From SIG636 sp045592105 (GTDB lineage Bacteria > Bacillota > Clostridia > Oscillospirales > CAG-382): a stretch of 33,746 bases of DNA. Position 1 is the first letter of the stretch. Each line of letters starts with the position of its first letter. Position numbers and translations under genes: made by a program. Location: the NCBI GenBank assembly GCA_045592105.1, contig JAZNUB010000003.1, positions 1 through 33,746 of the forward strand, written 5' to 3'. Below are positions 17,511 through 24,513 of this stretch, in pieces. The notes beneath the pieces are model-generated. The model did not search any database. It was not told the DNA's origin and saw only the letters and a program-made list of their open reading frames with translations.

Positions 17511-17539
17511 ATTATAACACAGCAAACGCACTTTGAAAA
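17511..17539 (-). promoter_or_regulatory. Probable promoter for holB-ricT-MBOAT-DHHW
   Basis: On the minus strand an extended -10 (TGTTATAAT, core at 17511-17516) has a weak -35, TTTTCA (17534-17539), 17 bases upstream. It lies about 50 bp before holB. The extended TGn element compensates for the poor -35. A second TATAAT-like box lies at 17498-17503. Confidence 0.5.
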
Positions 17540-17576
17540 GGCTTTTTTTAATTTTTCCACAGCTTTATAACCACGG

Positions 17577-17605
17577 TTGACAAAAATTTGCGGTAATAGT
17601 ATAAT
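17577..17605 (+). promoter_or_regulatory. Near-consensus SigA-type promoter for coaW
   Basis: A perfect TTGACA (17577-17582) and a perfect TATAAT (17600-17605) are 17 bases apart. The ATG follows about 30 bases later, giving a very short leader with an AGGTG ribosome binding site. The two genes downstream form one short unit. Confidence 0.88.
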
Positions 17606-17635
17606 TAAGGCATAATATGTAAAGCAGGTGATATA

Positions 17636-18469
17636 ATGGGTATAATAGTTGGCATAGACGTTGGCGGCAGTACAACGAAAATAGCGGGCGTGCGTGACGG
17701 AAAGGTTATCTCCCCCACGATGACCAGAGCAACCGACCCCGTTTCCTCGCTTTACGGCGCGTTTGGCAAGTTTACAAGCGAAAACGGTATTGCGCTTTCG
17801 GATATAGAAAGGCTTATGGTAACGGGTGTTGGCAGCGTGTTCGCAGGGAACGAGATATACGCTTTGCCCGCAAGCCACGTTACGGAGTTTGTGGCAATAG
17901 GCCGCGGCGGCAGTTATTTATCCAAGCTTGACAAGGCGGTTGTTGTAAGCATGGGCACGGGTACTGCGCTTGTGTATTACGAAAACGGAAAATCCGTGCA
18001 TTTAGGCGGCACGGGCGTTGGCGGCGGCACGCTTGTGGGGCTTGCGGGGAAGCTGATAGGCACAACCGACGTTAAGGTTATAGAGCAGCTTGCAAGCGAG
18101 GGGAACAGCTCGCTTGTGGACCTTTCCGTAAACGACCTTACGGAAAAGGACATAAGCCCTACTCTTCAAGGCGGGATGACGGCTTCAAACTTCGGCAAAA
18201 TAAAAGAGCTTGCCGCAAAAGAGGATATAGCGGCAGGCCTTCTGAATATGATATACGAAACGGTATGCGTTGCGGCAATGTTTGCGGCGCGCCAAAAGGG
18301 CGTTAAGGACATCGTGCTTACAGGCAGGCTTTCCGCGCTTAACAGCGCAAAGCGCGCGTTTAGCGAGCTTGGCGAAACCTTTGGGCTAAACTTCGTATTG
18401 CCCGAAAGCAGTGAGTACGCAACGGTTATCGGTGCGGCGCTTACTTATTTTGATAAGGACAACAAATAG
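17636..18469 (+). CDS. coaW: Type II pantothenate kinase
   Basis: CoaW phosphorylates pantothenate, the first committed step of coenzyme A synthesis. The type II form belongs to the ASKHA (actin-like) fold and typically escapes feedback inhibition by CoA. The 277-residue protein begins with the phosphate-binding loop GIDVGGSTTK (residues 6-15), has the VTEFVAIGRGG segment with the putative catalytic Glu84, SMGTGTALV (105-113) and the glycine-rich GGTGVGGGTLVGL (124-136), and ends with the second nucleotide site around VLTGRLS and ATVIGAAL. Length and motif order fit bacterial CoaW. It is the first gene after a strong promoter and is followed two bases later by a small HTH protein. Confidence 0.93.
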   Translation: MGIIVGIDVGGSTTKIAGVRDGKVISPTMTRATDPVSSLYGAFGKFTSENGIALSDIERLMVTGVGSVFAGNEIYALPASHVTEFVAIGRGGSYLSKLDKAVVVSMGTGTALVYYENGKSVHLGGTGVGGGTLVGLAGKLIGTTDVKVIEQLASEGNSSLVDLSVNDLTEKDISPTLQGGMTASNFGKIKELAAKEDIAAGLLNMIYETVCVAAMFAARQKGVKDIVLTGRLSALNSAKRAFSELGETFGLNFVLPESSEYATVIGAALTYFDKDNK

Positions 18470-18471
18470 CT

Positions 18472-18828
18472 ATGGAATACAACAAAAAAATCTTCGCCCT
18501 GCTTTTGGAGCGGGCGAAGGGTGAACGTAGCTGGCGTAGCTTCGCCATAGACTGCGATATAAGCTATGTGCAAATGCGAAAGCTTGCTTTTTGCGAGCAG
18601 GAGAACCCTCCGCGCAGAAAGCTTTTGGAAAAGCTTGGCGCAAACAGCAGGTGCGGCATAACAACGGAGGATTTTTTGTGTGCCGCAGGTATGGGTTGTG
18701 AAAAGCAAGAGCTAAACGCAAAGGAAGCAGAGCTTGTTAAAAGCTACGCCGCCTTAAAGCCGCGCCAGAAGCGCGCATTAGAGGATTTTGCCGCGTTTAT
18801 GCTTTCCCGCACGGACGAGGAGGACTAA
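18472..18828 (+). CDS. Small putative XRE-like HTH protein
   Basis: This 118-residue protein starts two bases after the coaW stop with no clear ribosome binding site of its own, which suggests translational coupling. Residues about 18-67 (ERSWRSFAIDCDISYVQMRKL through LGANSRCGITTEDFLCAAG) have the spacing of an XRE/Cro helix-turn-helix followed by the usual last helix. The C-terminal half (70-118) is charged and helical, with KPRQKRALEDFAAFML. A DNA-binding regulator is the best guess, but its target is unknown and no operator was identified. Its stop overlaps the stop of the facing gene in the four bases CTAA (18825-18828), so the two transcripts overlap. Confidence 0.6.
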   Translation: MEYNKKIFALLLERAKGERSWRSFAIDCDISYVQMRKLAFCEQENPPRRKLLEKLGANSRCGITTEDFLCAAGMGCEKQELNAKEAELVKSYAALKPRQKRALEDFAAFMLSRTDEED

Positions 18829-19121
18829 AAGAAAAGCAAAAACACAATTGCAATTATAAGTATATCGTTGTCGGGCTCGCCGTCCAAAAGCAACAGTATA
18901 CCGATTGCAATAAGCAGCAGGTCCTCTATATTTATGTTTTTAAACATCCGTTTAAGGTCAAAACCGCGTTCGCGCTCACGCTCACGCTCCCTTATGGGGT
19001 GCTCCTCGCGCCCGTGTGCCATTGCAGGCACCTCTGCGGCGGTGTTTTCCTCATATCGGCGTTCCATCTCGTGCAGTACGCCATCTGATTCTATGCTGTT
19101 TCCAAACGCGCGTGAATACAA
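18825..19121 (-). CDS. Small protein with Arg/Glu repeat and two C-terminal membrane helices
   Basis: The 98-residue protein starts at TTG (19119-19121), seven bases after a strong GGGGGAG site; no ATG is available nearby. The N-terminal half is hydrophilic and ends in an alternating RERERERERG stretch (about 45-54). The C-terminal 35 residues hold two short hydrophobic segments (DLLLIAIGILLLLDG and DNDILIIAIVFLLFF) joined by an acidic GEPDND turn, and the last residue is phenylalanine. I do not recognise a named family, although similar DLLLIA-type C-termini occur in small clostridial proteins of unknown function. It is the third gene of a coupled trio. Confidence 0.65.
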   Translation of the reverse strand: MYSRAFGNSIESDGVLHEMERRYEENTAAEVPAMAHGREEHPIRERERERERGFDLKRMFKNINIEDLLLIAIGILLLLDGEPDNDILIIAIVFLLFF

Positions 19122-19137
19122 GCTTTATCTCCCCCTT

Positions 19138-19419
19138 TCATATATTCTTTACGCTTTTGTATACGCTTGCAACCGATAGCGCCTTGGTTACCGCATCCAG
19201 CTTTTCGCGGCGCTCCTGCCTTAAAAACGGCTTCAAAGCCGATAGCAGCGCCAAAGCGTCGGAGCCGCTTCGCCCCGCGCTTTGTATCACGGGCAACGCT
19301 TCCGCCCTCTGCGGCGGCGGTGCGTACTCTTGCGTTGGCGCATCCGTGCCGCGTACAGCCGCGGCTATTTTTGCAAGCAGCTCCTCGTTTTCCAAAACGC
19401 TTCTAATCTTCTCGTCCAT
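19138..19419 (-). CDS. Small hypothetical protein, second gene of the trio
   Basis: This 93-residue protein overlaps the previous gene by one base in TGATG, a signature of coupled translation. It has a helical N-terminus (DEKIRSVLENEELLAKIAAAV), a proline-rich linker (about 25-45) and a basic amphipathic C-terminus (LLSALKPFLRQERREKLDAVTKALSVAS). The ALKPFLRQERREKLD block resembles small clostridial proteins of unknown function that I have seen in similar gene settings. No catalytic motif, signal peptide or membrane segment is visible. Sixteen bases separate it from the TTG-starting third gene. Confidence 0.65.
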   Translation of the reverse strand: MDEKIRSVLENEELLAKIAAAVRGTDAPTQEYAPPPQRAEALPVIQSAGRSGSDALALLSALKPFLRQERREKLDAVTKALSVASVYKSVKNI

Positions 19420-19670
19420 CAGCGCTTGCTCCTTTGTATAGCATCGTATATCTGCTTGGCTTTGTCCTTGCCCGCCATATCAATAAGCCGTTTTGCCTCC
19501 TCCTCGCTCATAGTGCCTATCGTTTTACGCACCTTGGCAAGGTCACCCGTTAGCGCTTCGGTTTTCCGCGGGCTTGCACCAACGGCTTCTCCGATATCCC
19601 GTATCAGCGTTTGAAGCTTTTCATCGCTTAACGCAGATAAATCCTTTAGCGTGTTATCATTATAGTTCAT
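19419..19670 (-). CDS. Small hypothetical protein, first gene of the trio
   Basis: This 83-residue soluble protein starts at ATG behind AAAGGAG. It looks all-helical and strongly charged: LKDLSALSDEKLQTLIRDIGEAV, then SPRKTEALTGDLAKVRKTIGTMSEEEAKRL, ending AKQIYDAIQRSKR. There are no cysteines, signal peptide or membrane helix. Its stop overlaps the start of the second gene. The 57-bp region shared with the divergent gene at 19728 contains no convincing SigA promoter, so a different sigma factor, for example a sporulation factor, is possible but unproven. Confidence 0.65.
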   Translation of the reverse strand: MNYNDNTLKDLSALSDEKLQTLIRDIGEAVGASPRKTEALTGDLAKVRKTIGTMSEEEAKRLIDMAGKDKAKQIYDAIQRSKR

Positions 19671-19727
19671 ATAAATACAGCTCCTTTGTAAATATATATG
19701 TCCTAAAAGGGCAATTATGATTGTTGG

Positions 19728-20222
19728 GTGGTTATTATTAAACTGTGTAAGCCTTATCGCAGCCCAAAGCAGGCTGTTTTCATTATCGTGTTTACTGCGG
19801 TCTTCGTGCTGATAAGTGCCGCTACCGCGCGGTATTTTCCGGATATCGCCCTGTATTTGCGCTTAACGGGCGGCGCGCTTTTACTGCTTGGCGCGGTACT
19901 GCTTTTTAGGTTCACGATGACAGAGTATGTCTACGCTCTATCGGGAAGCGTTTTTTCCGTTCGGCGCATAAACGGCTTTACGGAAAGCACGGTTTTTTCC
20001 ATAGAGCTTAGTAGTGATACCGAGCTTTATACGAAAGCGGAGTTCAAGAAGAAAACCACGGCAGGCGGCACAAGCTATCGCCAAAACCTAACGGCTTCCA
20101 CAGCCTATCTCGTTTATAAGCGCGGAAGCAAAAGGCGTTACGTTGAGATAGAGCCGAATGCAGAGTTTTTCGCTTTGCTGAAAAAAGAGATAGACGAAAA
20201 CAAAAAAGATACAACTCCGTAG
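19728..20222 (+). CDS. Small two-helix membrane protein, possible PH-like domain
   Basis: The 164-residue protein probably starts at GTG (19728), as no ATG is in frame; an AAAAGGG lies rather far upstream, so the start is uncertain. Two hydrophobic helices (about residues 16-35 and 43-62) are followed by a soluble part with alternating hydrophobic strands (EYVYALSGSVFSVRRING, FSIELSSDTELYT, AYLVYKRGSKRRYVEIEP) and a closing helix, an arrangement reminiscent of bacterial PH-like membrane proteins. Function is unknown. Its stop codon lies in the first arm of an intrinsic terminator. Confidence 0.65.
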   Translation: MVIIKLCKPYRSPKQAVFIIVFTAVFVLISAATARYFPDIALYLRLTGGALLLLGAVLLFRFTMTEYVYALSGSVFSVRRINGFTESTVFSIELSSDTELYTKAEFKKKTTAGGTSYRQNLTASTAYLVYKRGSKRRYVEIEPNAEFFALLKKEIDENKKDTTP

Positions 20223-20257
20223 CCAAGGTTGCCAAAAACAACCTTGGCTTTTGTTTT
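20221..20257 (+). terminator. Intrinsic terminator
   Basis: A perfect 11-bp stem (20221-20231 with 20239-20249) is followed by TTTGTTTT on the plus strand. Its first bases are part of the stop codon of the preceding membrane-protein gene. Confidence 0.9.
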
Positions 20258-20330
20258 ATCCACGAATACCAAAATCGACCATACGCACCGCACCGAGGTT
20301 TTGTTTTAGCAATGAATCGTAACGATTTAA

Positions 20331-20438
20331 CGTAGGGCGCACGTCTGCTCCCGCCGCCCCGTTCGTTAATACGCAATTTTTCCAAGCACGGTGTATTCAG
20401 CTCCGTTCGTCTCGGCGGGAGCAGACGTGCGCCCTACG
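20331..20438. repeat. Dispersed palindromic repeat, copy A (26-bp perfect arms)
   Basis: The arms at 20331-20356 and 20413-20438 are perfect inverted copies beginning CGTAGGGCGCACGTCTGC, separated by 56 bases. Related pieces with the same CGTAGGG...CCGCCG ends occur at 27014-27108, 27213-27306 and, as a half copy, at 31500-31527. The element is intergenic and has no coding frame. This looks like a genome-wide REP/MITE-like family. Confidence 0.8.
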
Positions 20439-20470
20439 AACGAGATGCATCCCATTACACCGCTACCCCT

Positions 20471-20604
20471 TGCTCTCAAGGAGGAAAATTTGAAGCAAGT
20501 GAAAAACATTAATTATCAACAGAAAGTTTGAAAAACTTTCTTCCTTGTAATGCTTAATTGGTGTTTTTCACGCTCTGCACAAATTTTACCCTTGAGAGGG
20601 GAGC
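20471..20604. repeat. Imperfect long inverted repeat overlapping the 3' end of the SleC-like gene
   Basis: The left arm (about 20471-20516, CTCTCAAGG..AAAATTTG..GTGAAAAACA..AATTA) returns inverted at about 20553-20602, with small gaps. A short palindrome (20522-20541, AGAAAGTTTGAAAAACTTTC) lies in the centre. The right arm includes the last codons and stop of the SleC-like gene, so its transcript would end in this fold. It may serve as the terminator, though its U-tract is weak, or be an inserted miniature element. Confidence 0.6.
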
Positions 20605-22403
20605 TGATCTTCGGCGGTGCCATACTCCGCGTTCAGCTTCTCCCACGTTAAAGGCCCTACTATGCCGTCCGCCGTTAAGCCGTATTCGGTTTGAAACGCA
20701 CGCACCGCCGCCTGCGTTGCCGCACCGAAGATGCCATCCCTTTCCAATGTGGGAATTGCGCTGTTCAGCTTTGCTATAACGTTTATCAAGCCTTGTATGT
20801 AATACACCGTGTCGCCCCTTGCGCCGCGGCTTACGGGGCTTCCGGGGTAGGGGCGCGGCCAGCCGCTAACATCGCCGCCGAAATATTGGTCGTCCGTGCC
20901 AACCTCGCCCACCTCGTTATACAAAGCGGTAAGCGCATCCCACGTTTGCCTATCCACCTCGCCGCTTTGAGTAAAGCCAAACAACCCCTGTAAAACGCGC
21001 ACGGCGTTTGCCGTTTCGGTATCGTAAATGCCGTCCAAATCTATAACGCGCACCTGCGGATACTGCCCCGAACGCGCTATCGCGTTTATATACCATTGCA
21101 CGCGCAAAACGTTGGGGCCTCTGTCTCCTATCTTAACAGGGTTTCCGGGGTACGCACCGCTTTGGAACTCCTCCCCCTCGCTTTCAAGCTCTGCCAAGCG
21201 TTTCACCGCCACGTAGATGTATAGGATGCGGTACCAAGTGTCCTCGTCCACGGTACCCGTAGTGGGCAACCCAAACACCTGCTGGAACACGCGCACCGCG
21301 CGCTCGGTATCCGCCTCGTAGTTGCCGTTGGGCAGGGTGATTAAGGGTATAGCGGGGTAGTTTATGGCAATGCGGTCCATGCGGTTTTGGATAGCAAGCA
21401 CGTCGCTTCCCGTGCTACCCAGCGACAAGGGCGCACCCGGATAGCTGTTTGGTATCACCTGCACTATGGGCGCAACCCTTATTTCCGTATCCATACCGTA
21501 ATAATACTGCACAATATCAAGCGACTGATAGCCGTTGTTGGCCAAATCCACGCTTCCCCATTGCGAAAGCCCGCTGCACGCGCTTTGCTTGCCATCGCAA
21601 AACTGTGCAAAAATAGGCTCTATAAACCCCTTACGCGCTATATAGTTGTCGAAATACTCATCCACCAACGTGTCTATGGTGTTAAACACCTCGCGCTGAT
21701 GCACATAGTATTGGTCGAAGGCAGGGGAAGCAGAAACGTCAAAATCGTAGCCTTGCGACGGATACCACTCCGTATAAAGGCGGTTAAGCACCAAGCTTAC
21801 CTCGGCGTTGATATTGGCAAGCAACGCTTCACGCGGCCACGTTGGATATATCTCGCTGCTGGCAACGCTTTTTATGTAATCAACAAACGGCACGGTAACG
21901 TTTACCGCATCGGAGCCGGGGCTGCCCAAATGCACGGTTACCATCTCCGGCACGTAAACCGTTCGCGCCGCGGCAGGCGTTGAGGCAAAGCTTGCGGCGG
22001 CTGGCGGTGTGCCCTCGTATGGGGGCAGAACGTGGCGCGCGTGGGTAGGTACGTTTATACGGTTGCCCTCAGGCGTTTCCGTATCGTCAAGCCGCACGAG
22101 ATTGTATCTGAATATGCTTACGATACCGTCGAAAACGTGAAGCCCGTATACCGTAACGGGTGCGTATCCATTCATACTGATGCGGATATCGTATACCGCA
22201 AACGGTCTTGTAGGTGGGTTTGGCTGTAAAGACAGGCTTTTAGGCGGCGCAGGCAGGGTTATACGCACGCTTCCGTTTCTATCGGTGATATAGCGTTCGC
22301 CTCGGTTTAAAACCTCCACGGTTGCGCCCGCAAGGTATAGCCTGCCCTCCATGTGTGTTAAACGCACGTTTATAGTGCCGCGTGCGCCCATATATCCGTT
22401 CAT
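20586..22403 (-). CDS. SleC-like spore cortex-lytic enzyme with three peptidoglycan-binding domains
   Basis: SleC is the clostridial cortex hydrolase stored in spores as a zymogen and activated by Csp proteases at germination. From the ATG at 22403 (AAAGGA nine bases upstream) the protein has 605 residues. Residues 10-105 resemble the SleC pro-region (TDRNGSVRITLPAPPKSLSLQ and YDIRISMNGYAPV). Residues about 170-305 form a SpoIID-like domain with SSEIYPTWPREAL (Glu184, matching the SpoIID catalytic glutamate), LNRLYTEWYPSQGYDF and SGLSQWGS..NGYQSLDIVQYYYG. Three PG-binding domains follow (about 321-391, 418-490 and 519-592), where known SleC proteins have one. There is no signal peptide, which fits mother-cell loading. 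No csp gene is adjacent. A general SpoIID-like lytic transglycosylase is the alternative. Confidence 0.78.
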   Translation of the reverse strand: MNGYMGARGTINVRLTHMEGRLYLAGATVEVLNRGERYITDRNGSVRITLPAPPKSLSLQPNPPTRPFAVYDIRISMNGYAPVTVYGLHVFDGIVSIFRYNLVRLDDTETPEGNRINVPTHARHVLPPYEGTPPAAASFASTPAAARTVYVPEMVTVHLGSPGSDAVNVTVPFVDYIKSVASSEIYPTWPREALLANINAEVSLVLNRLYTEWYPSQGYDFDVSASPAFDQYYVHQREVFNTIDTLVDEYFDNYIARKGFIEPIFAQFCDGKQSACSGLSQWGSVDLANNGYQSLDIVQYYYGMDTEIRVAPIVQVIPNSYPGAPLSLGSTGSDVLAIQNRMDRIAINYPAIPLITLPNGNYEADTERAVRVFQQVFGLPTTGTVDEDTWYRILYIYVAVKRLAELESEGEEFQSGAYPGNPVKIGDRGPNVLRVQWYINAIARSGQYPQVRVIDLDGIYDTETANAVRVLQGLFGFTQSGEVDRQTWDALTALYNEVGEVGTDDQYFGGDVSGWPRPYPGSPVSRGARGDTVYYIQGLINVIAKLNSAIPTLERDGIFGAATQAAVRAFQTEYGLTADGIVGPLTWEKLNAEYGTAEDQLPSQG

Positions 22404-22511
22404 ATAAATCAGTCCTTTCATCAGTATATTATGCAATTGCTGAGAATACGGACACAAAAGGGGATGCAAAAAAAGGCAGGACCGCAAGAAAACAACAAAA
22501 AACAATAATGA

Positions 22512-22549
22512 AAAGGCTACCGAAAGATTAAAAAGCTTTCGGTAGCCTT
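22512..22549 (-). terminator. Intrinsic terminator after the GH2 gene
   Basis: A perfect 14-bp stem (22513-22526 with 22536-22549) follows the GH2 stop by 18 bases. On the minus strand it continues into TTCATTATTGTTTTTT. It separates the GH2 gene from the SleC-like gene, whose own promoter was not clearly identified in the short remaining gap. Confidence 0.88.
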
Positions 22550-22567
22550 GTTGTTTTTATTCTTCTT

Positions 22568-24274
22568 TTATTCTTCTTCTATTGCTGCCGGAGCCGCCAT
22601 TATATCGTGTATAACGCTTGGGTCAAACTTAGGCTTTCTGTCATAGGTGTAAAGACCGTTTTGCTCCTGCTCTACGTCGGTTAGCTGAGTATAGCAATAA
22701 CCGAACATACGCTTGTTGCTAAGCAATACGTCCGTAAGCCCCTTAAGCCTTTCAATAAACTCTTCCCTCGTCTTAGGAGCTTCACCGTAGCCCCAGCCGC
22801 TTTCCTCATCAGTCCAGCGGATTCCGCCGTACTCACTAACGAACATAGGCATACCAACCTGATACTTCTGGCGTTCGTGGAATCTATCGTAGAAAGTACC
22901 GTCAACGCAAAGGTTCTTGTAGGTTTCAGCAAACTTTGCGGGGTCCTGCTCGTAATCGTGAACGTCAAATATATCGGTAACAACGTGGAAGTTGCCGCTG
23001 GTATCTATGCAGGGGCGCGTGTTGTCCGCCGCCTTGGTTGCAAGGTAAACTGCACGCAAAACCTCGTCATACTGCTTTCTGCCAAAGCTATCCCAGGTTT
23101 CGTTCAACGGGCACCAGCCAACGATTGCGGGATGGTTAAAGTCACGCTCGATTTCCTCAAGCCATTCGGGGATTATGGAATAAACGCTGTCCTCATACGA
23201 AACGTCCAGCCCCCAGTTAGGGAACTCGCCCCAAACTATGTAACCCTTGCGGTCGCAATGGTACAGGAAGCGTTCTTCAAATATCTTTTCGTGCAGTCTT
23301 GCGCCGTTAAAGCCCATAGCCACGGAACGGTCTATATCAGCTTCAAGCTCGCTATCGGAAGGCGCGGTATAGATACCGTCGGGATAAAAGCCCTGGTCAA
23401 GCACAAGGCGCTGGAACACGCTCTTGCCGTTGATAAGGAACTTATAACCGTCAAGCTTAACGCTGCGAAGGCCGAAATAGCTTTCAACCCTGTCCTCACC
23501 GTAGGTAAGCACAAGCTCGTAAAGGCCGCCCTTGCCAACCTGCCACAAATGCTTTTCGGCAAGCGGCATACTAACGCTTGCAAAGCCGCCGGAGAAGGAT
23601 GCCTCTACCTTACCAACGCTTTTACCTTCCCAGAACGCCTCTGCACAGAACTGTGCGGCACCTGCAAGGCTTGCGTGGATGTTCAAAACGCCGTTTTCAG
23701 GGTCGGTAAAGTACTTAACCTTTTCTATGTGGGTTTTAGGCACAAGCTCAACCCAAACGGTTTGCCATATACCGGTGGTACGGGTATAGAAGCAGCCGTG
23801 AGAAGCGTACAGATGGCTTTGCTTACCGCTGGGGATAAGGCGGCTTCTCGTATCGTCCTCTGCGTGAACGGTGATTATATTTTCGCCCTCGTTAACGTAA
23901 TCGCTTATATCAAAGGAGAAGGAAACGTATCCACCCTTGTGGCTGCCGCACTTAACGCCGTTAATATACACGGTTGCAATATAATCTACTGCGCCGAAAT
24001 GAAGAATAATGCGGTTTTCAAGCTGATCGCTTGTAAGGGTAAGGGTGCGCCTGTACCAAACGGAGTTGATAAAATCGGTTTCCCCTATGCCGGAAAGCAC
24101 GCTTTCCTGACAAAACGGCACGTTTATCTGCTTGGTGAAAGCAGCTGCCTTCTCATAAAGCTTTCTTTCTTCACCGCTTGCGGAATAATCCTGCTCAAAC
24201 TCCCACAAGCCGTTTAGGTTAATATAGCCCTCTCTTTTAAATTGGGGCTTAGGATGCTCTGTTCTGTATATCAC
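22568..24274 (-). CDS. Glycoside hydrolase family 2 enzyme
   Basis: GH2 enzymes remove terminal sugars (galactose, glucuronate, mannose, arabinose and others) with a retaining two-glutamate mechanism. The 568-residue protein has the N-terminal jelly-roll sugar-binding domain (about 15-180, with SVWYRRTLTL and GFYPDGIY-type family blocks), a short immunoglobulin-like domain (about 181-270) and the TIM barrel. The acid/base is Glu392 in CPLNETW and the nucleophile Glu481 in FVSEYGG. It lacks a signal peptide, so it is cytoplasmic and acts on imported oligosaccharides. The NKG motif of gut beta-glucuronidases was not found, so glucuronidase activity is not supported. It is a single gene with its own promoter, a palindromic possible operator and a terminator. 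Confidence 0.9.
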   Translation of the reverse strand: MIYRTEHPKPQFKREGYINLNGLWEFEQDYSASGEERKLYEKAAAFTKQINVPFCQESVLSGIGETDFINSVWYRRTLTLTSDQLENRIILHFGAVDYIATVYINGVKCGSHKGGYVSFSFDISDYVNEGENIITVHAEDDTRSRLIPSGKQSHLYASHGCFYTRTTGIWQTVWVELVPKTHIEKVKYFTDPENGVLNIHASLAGAAQFCAEAFWEGKSVGKVEASFSGGFASVSMPLAEKHLWQVGKGGLYELVLTYGEDRVESYFGLRSVKLDGYKFLINGKSVFQRLVLDQGFYPDGIYTAPSDSELEADIDRSVAMGFNGARLHEKIFEERFLYHCDRKGYIVWGEFPNWGLDVSYEDSVYSIIPEWLEEIERDFNHPAIVGWCPLNETWDSFGRKQYDEVLRAVYLATKAADNTRPCIDTSGNFHVVTDIFDVHDYEQDPAKFAETYKNLCVDGTFYDRFHERQKYQVGMPMFVSEYGGIRWTDEESGWGYGEAPKTREEFIERLKGLTDVLLSNKRMFGYCYTQLTDVEQEQNGLYTYDRKPKFDPSVIHDIMAAPAAIEEE

Positions 24275-24290
24275 AAAATGCCACCTTTCC

Positions 24291-24310
24291 TGTTATATCT
24301 CAATATAACA
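24291..24310. promoter_or_regulatory. Palindromic candidate operator upstream of the GH2 gene
   Basis: TGTTATAT and ATATAACA form perfect 8-bp arms around four bases, between the GH2 -10 box and its start codon. An inverted repeat at this position is typical of a repressor site for a sugar-responsive regulator, but no regulator gene is adjacent and the family cannot be assigned. Confidence 0.5.
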
Positions 24311-24323
24311 CATTGATGCACTA

Positions 24324-24352
24324 ATTATATATCAAAGCCAGCAAAAAATCAA
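24324..24352 (-). promoter_or_regulatory. SigA-type promoter for the GH2 gene
   Basis: On the minus strand TTGATT (24347-24352) and TATAAT (24324-24329) are separated by 17 bases, about 50 bp before the start codon. Confidence 0.7.
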
Positions 24353-24437
24353 TAGTATAATAAATTTCGGTGTAATAATAATGTTTTTTTGTTTTGTTTT
24401 ACCAAAAACAGCCTTTTCTTTTTGGTGTATATGCAAA

Positions 24438-24465
24438 TTGACACAAATTTAACTATTGGTATAAT
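24438..24465 (+). promoter_or_regulatory. SigA-type promoter with extended -10 for the amidase gene
   Basis: TTGACA (24438-24443) is followed after 16 bases by TATAAT (24460-24465), which is preceded by TGG (extended -10). The AAGGAG ribosome binding site is about 40 bp further on. Confidence 0.75.
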
Positions 24466-24513
24466 ATAATGATGTAAGAAGTTATTACATTATTAATAAA
24501 AGGAGTATAGTTT

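Noticed and set aside
22568..24274. GH2 enzyme as a gut beta-glucuronidase
   Set aside because: The NKG substrate-recognition motif was not found, so only the family-level call is supported.
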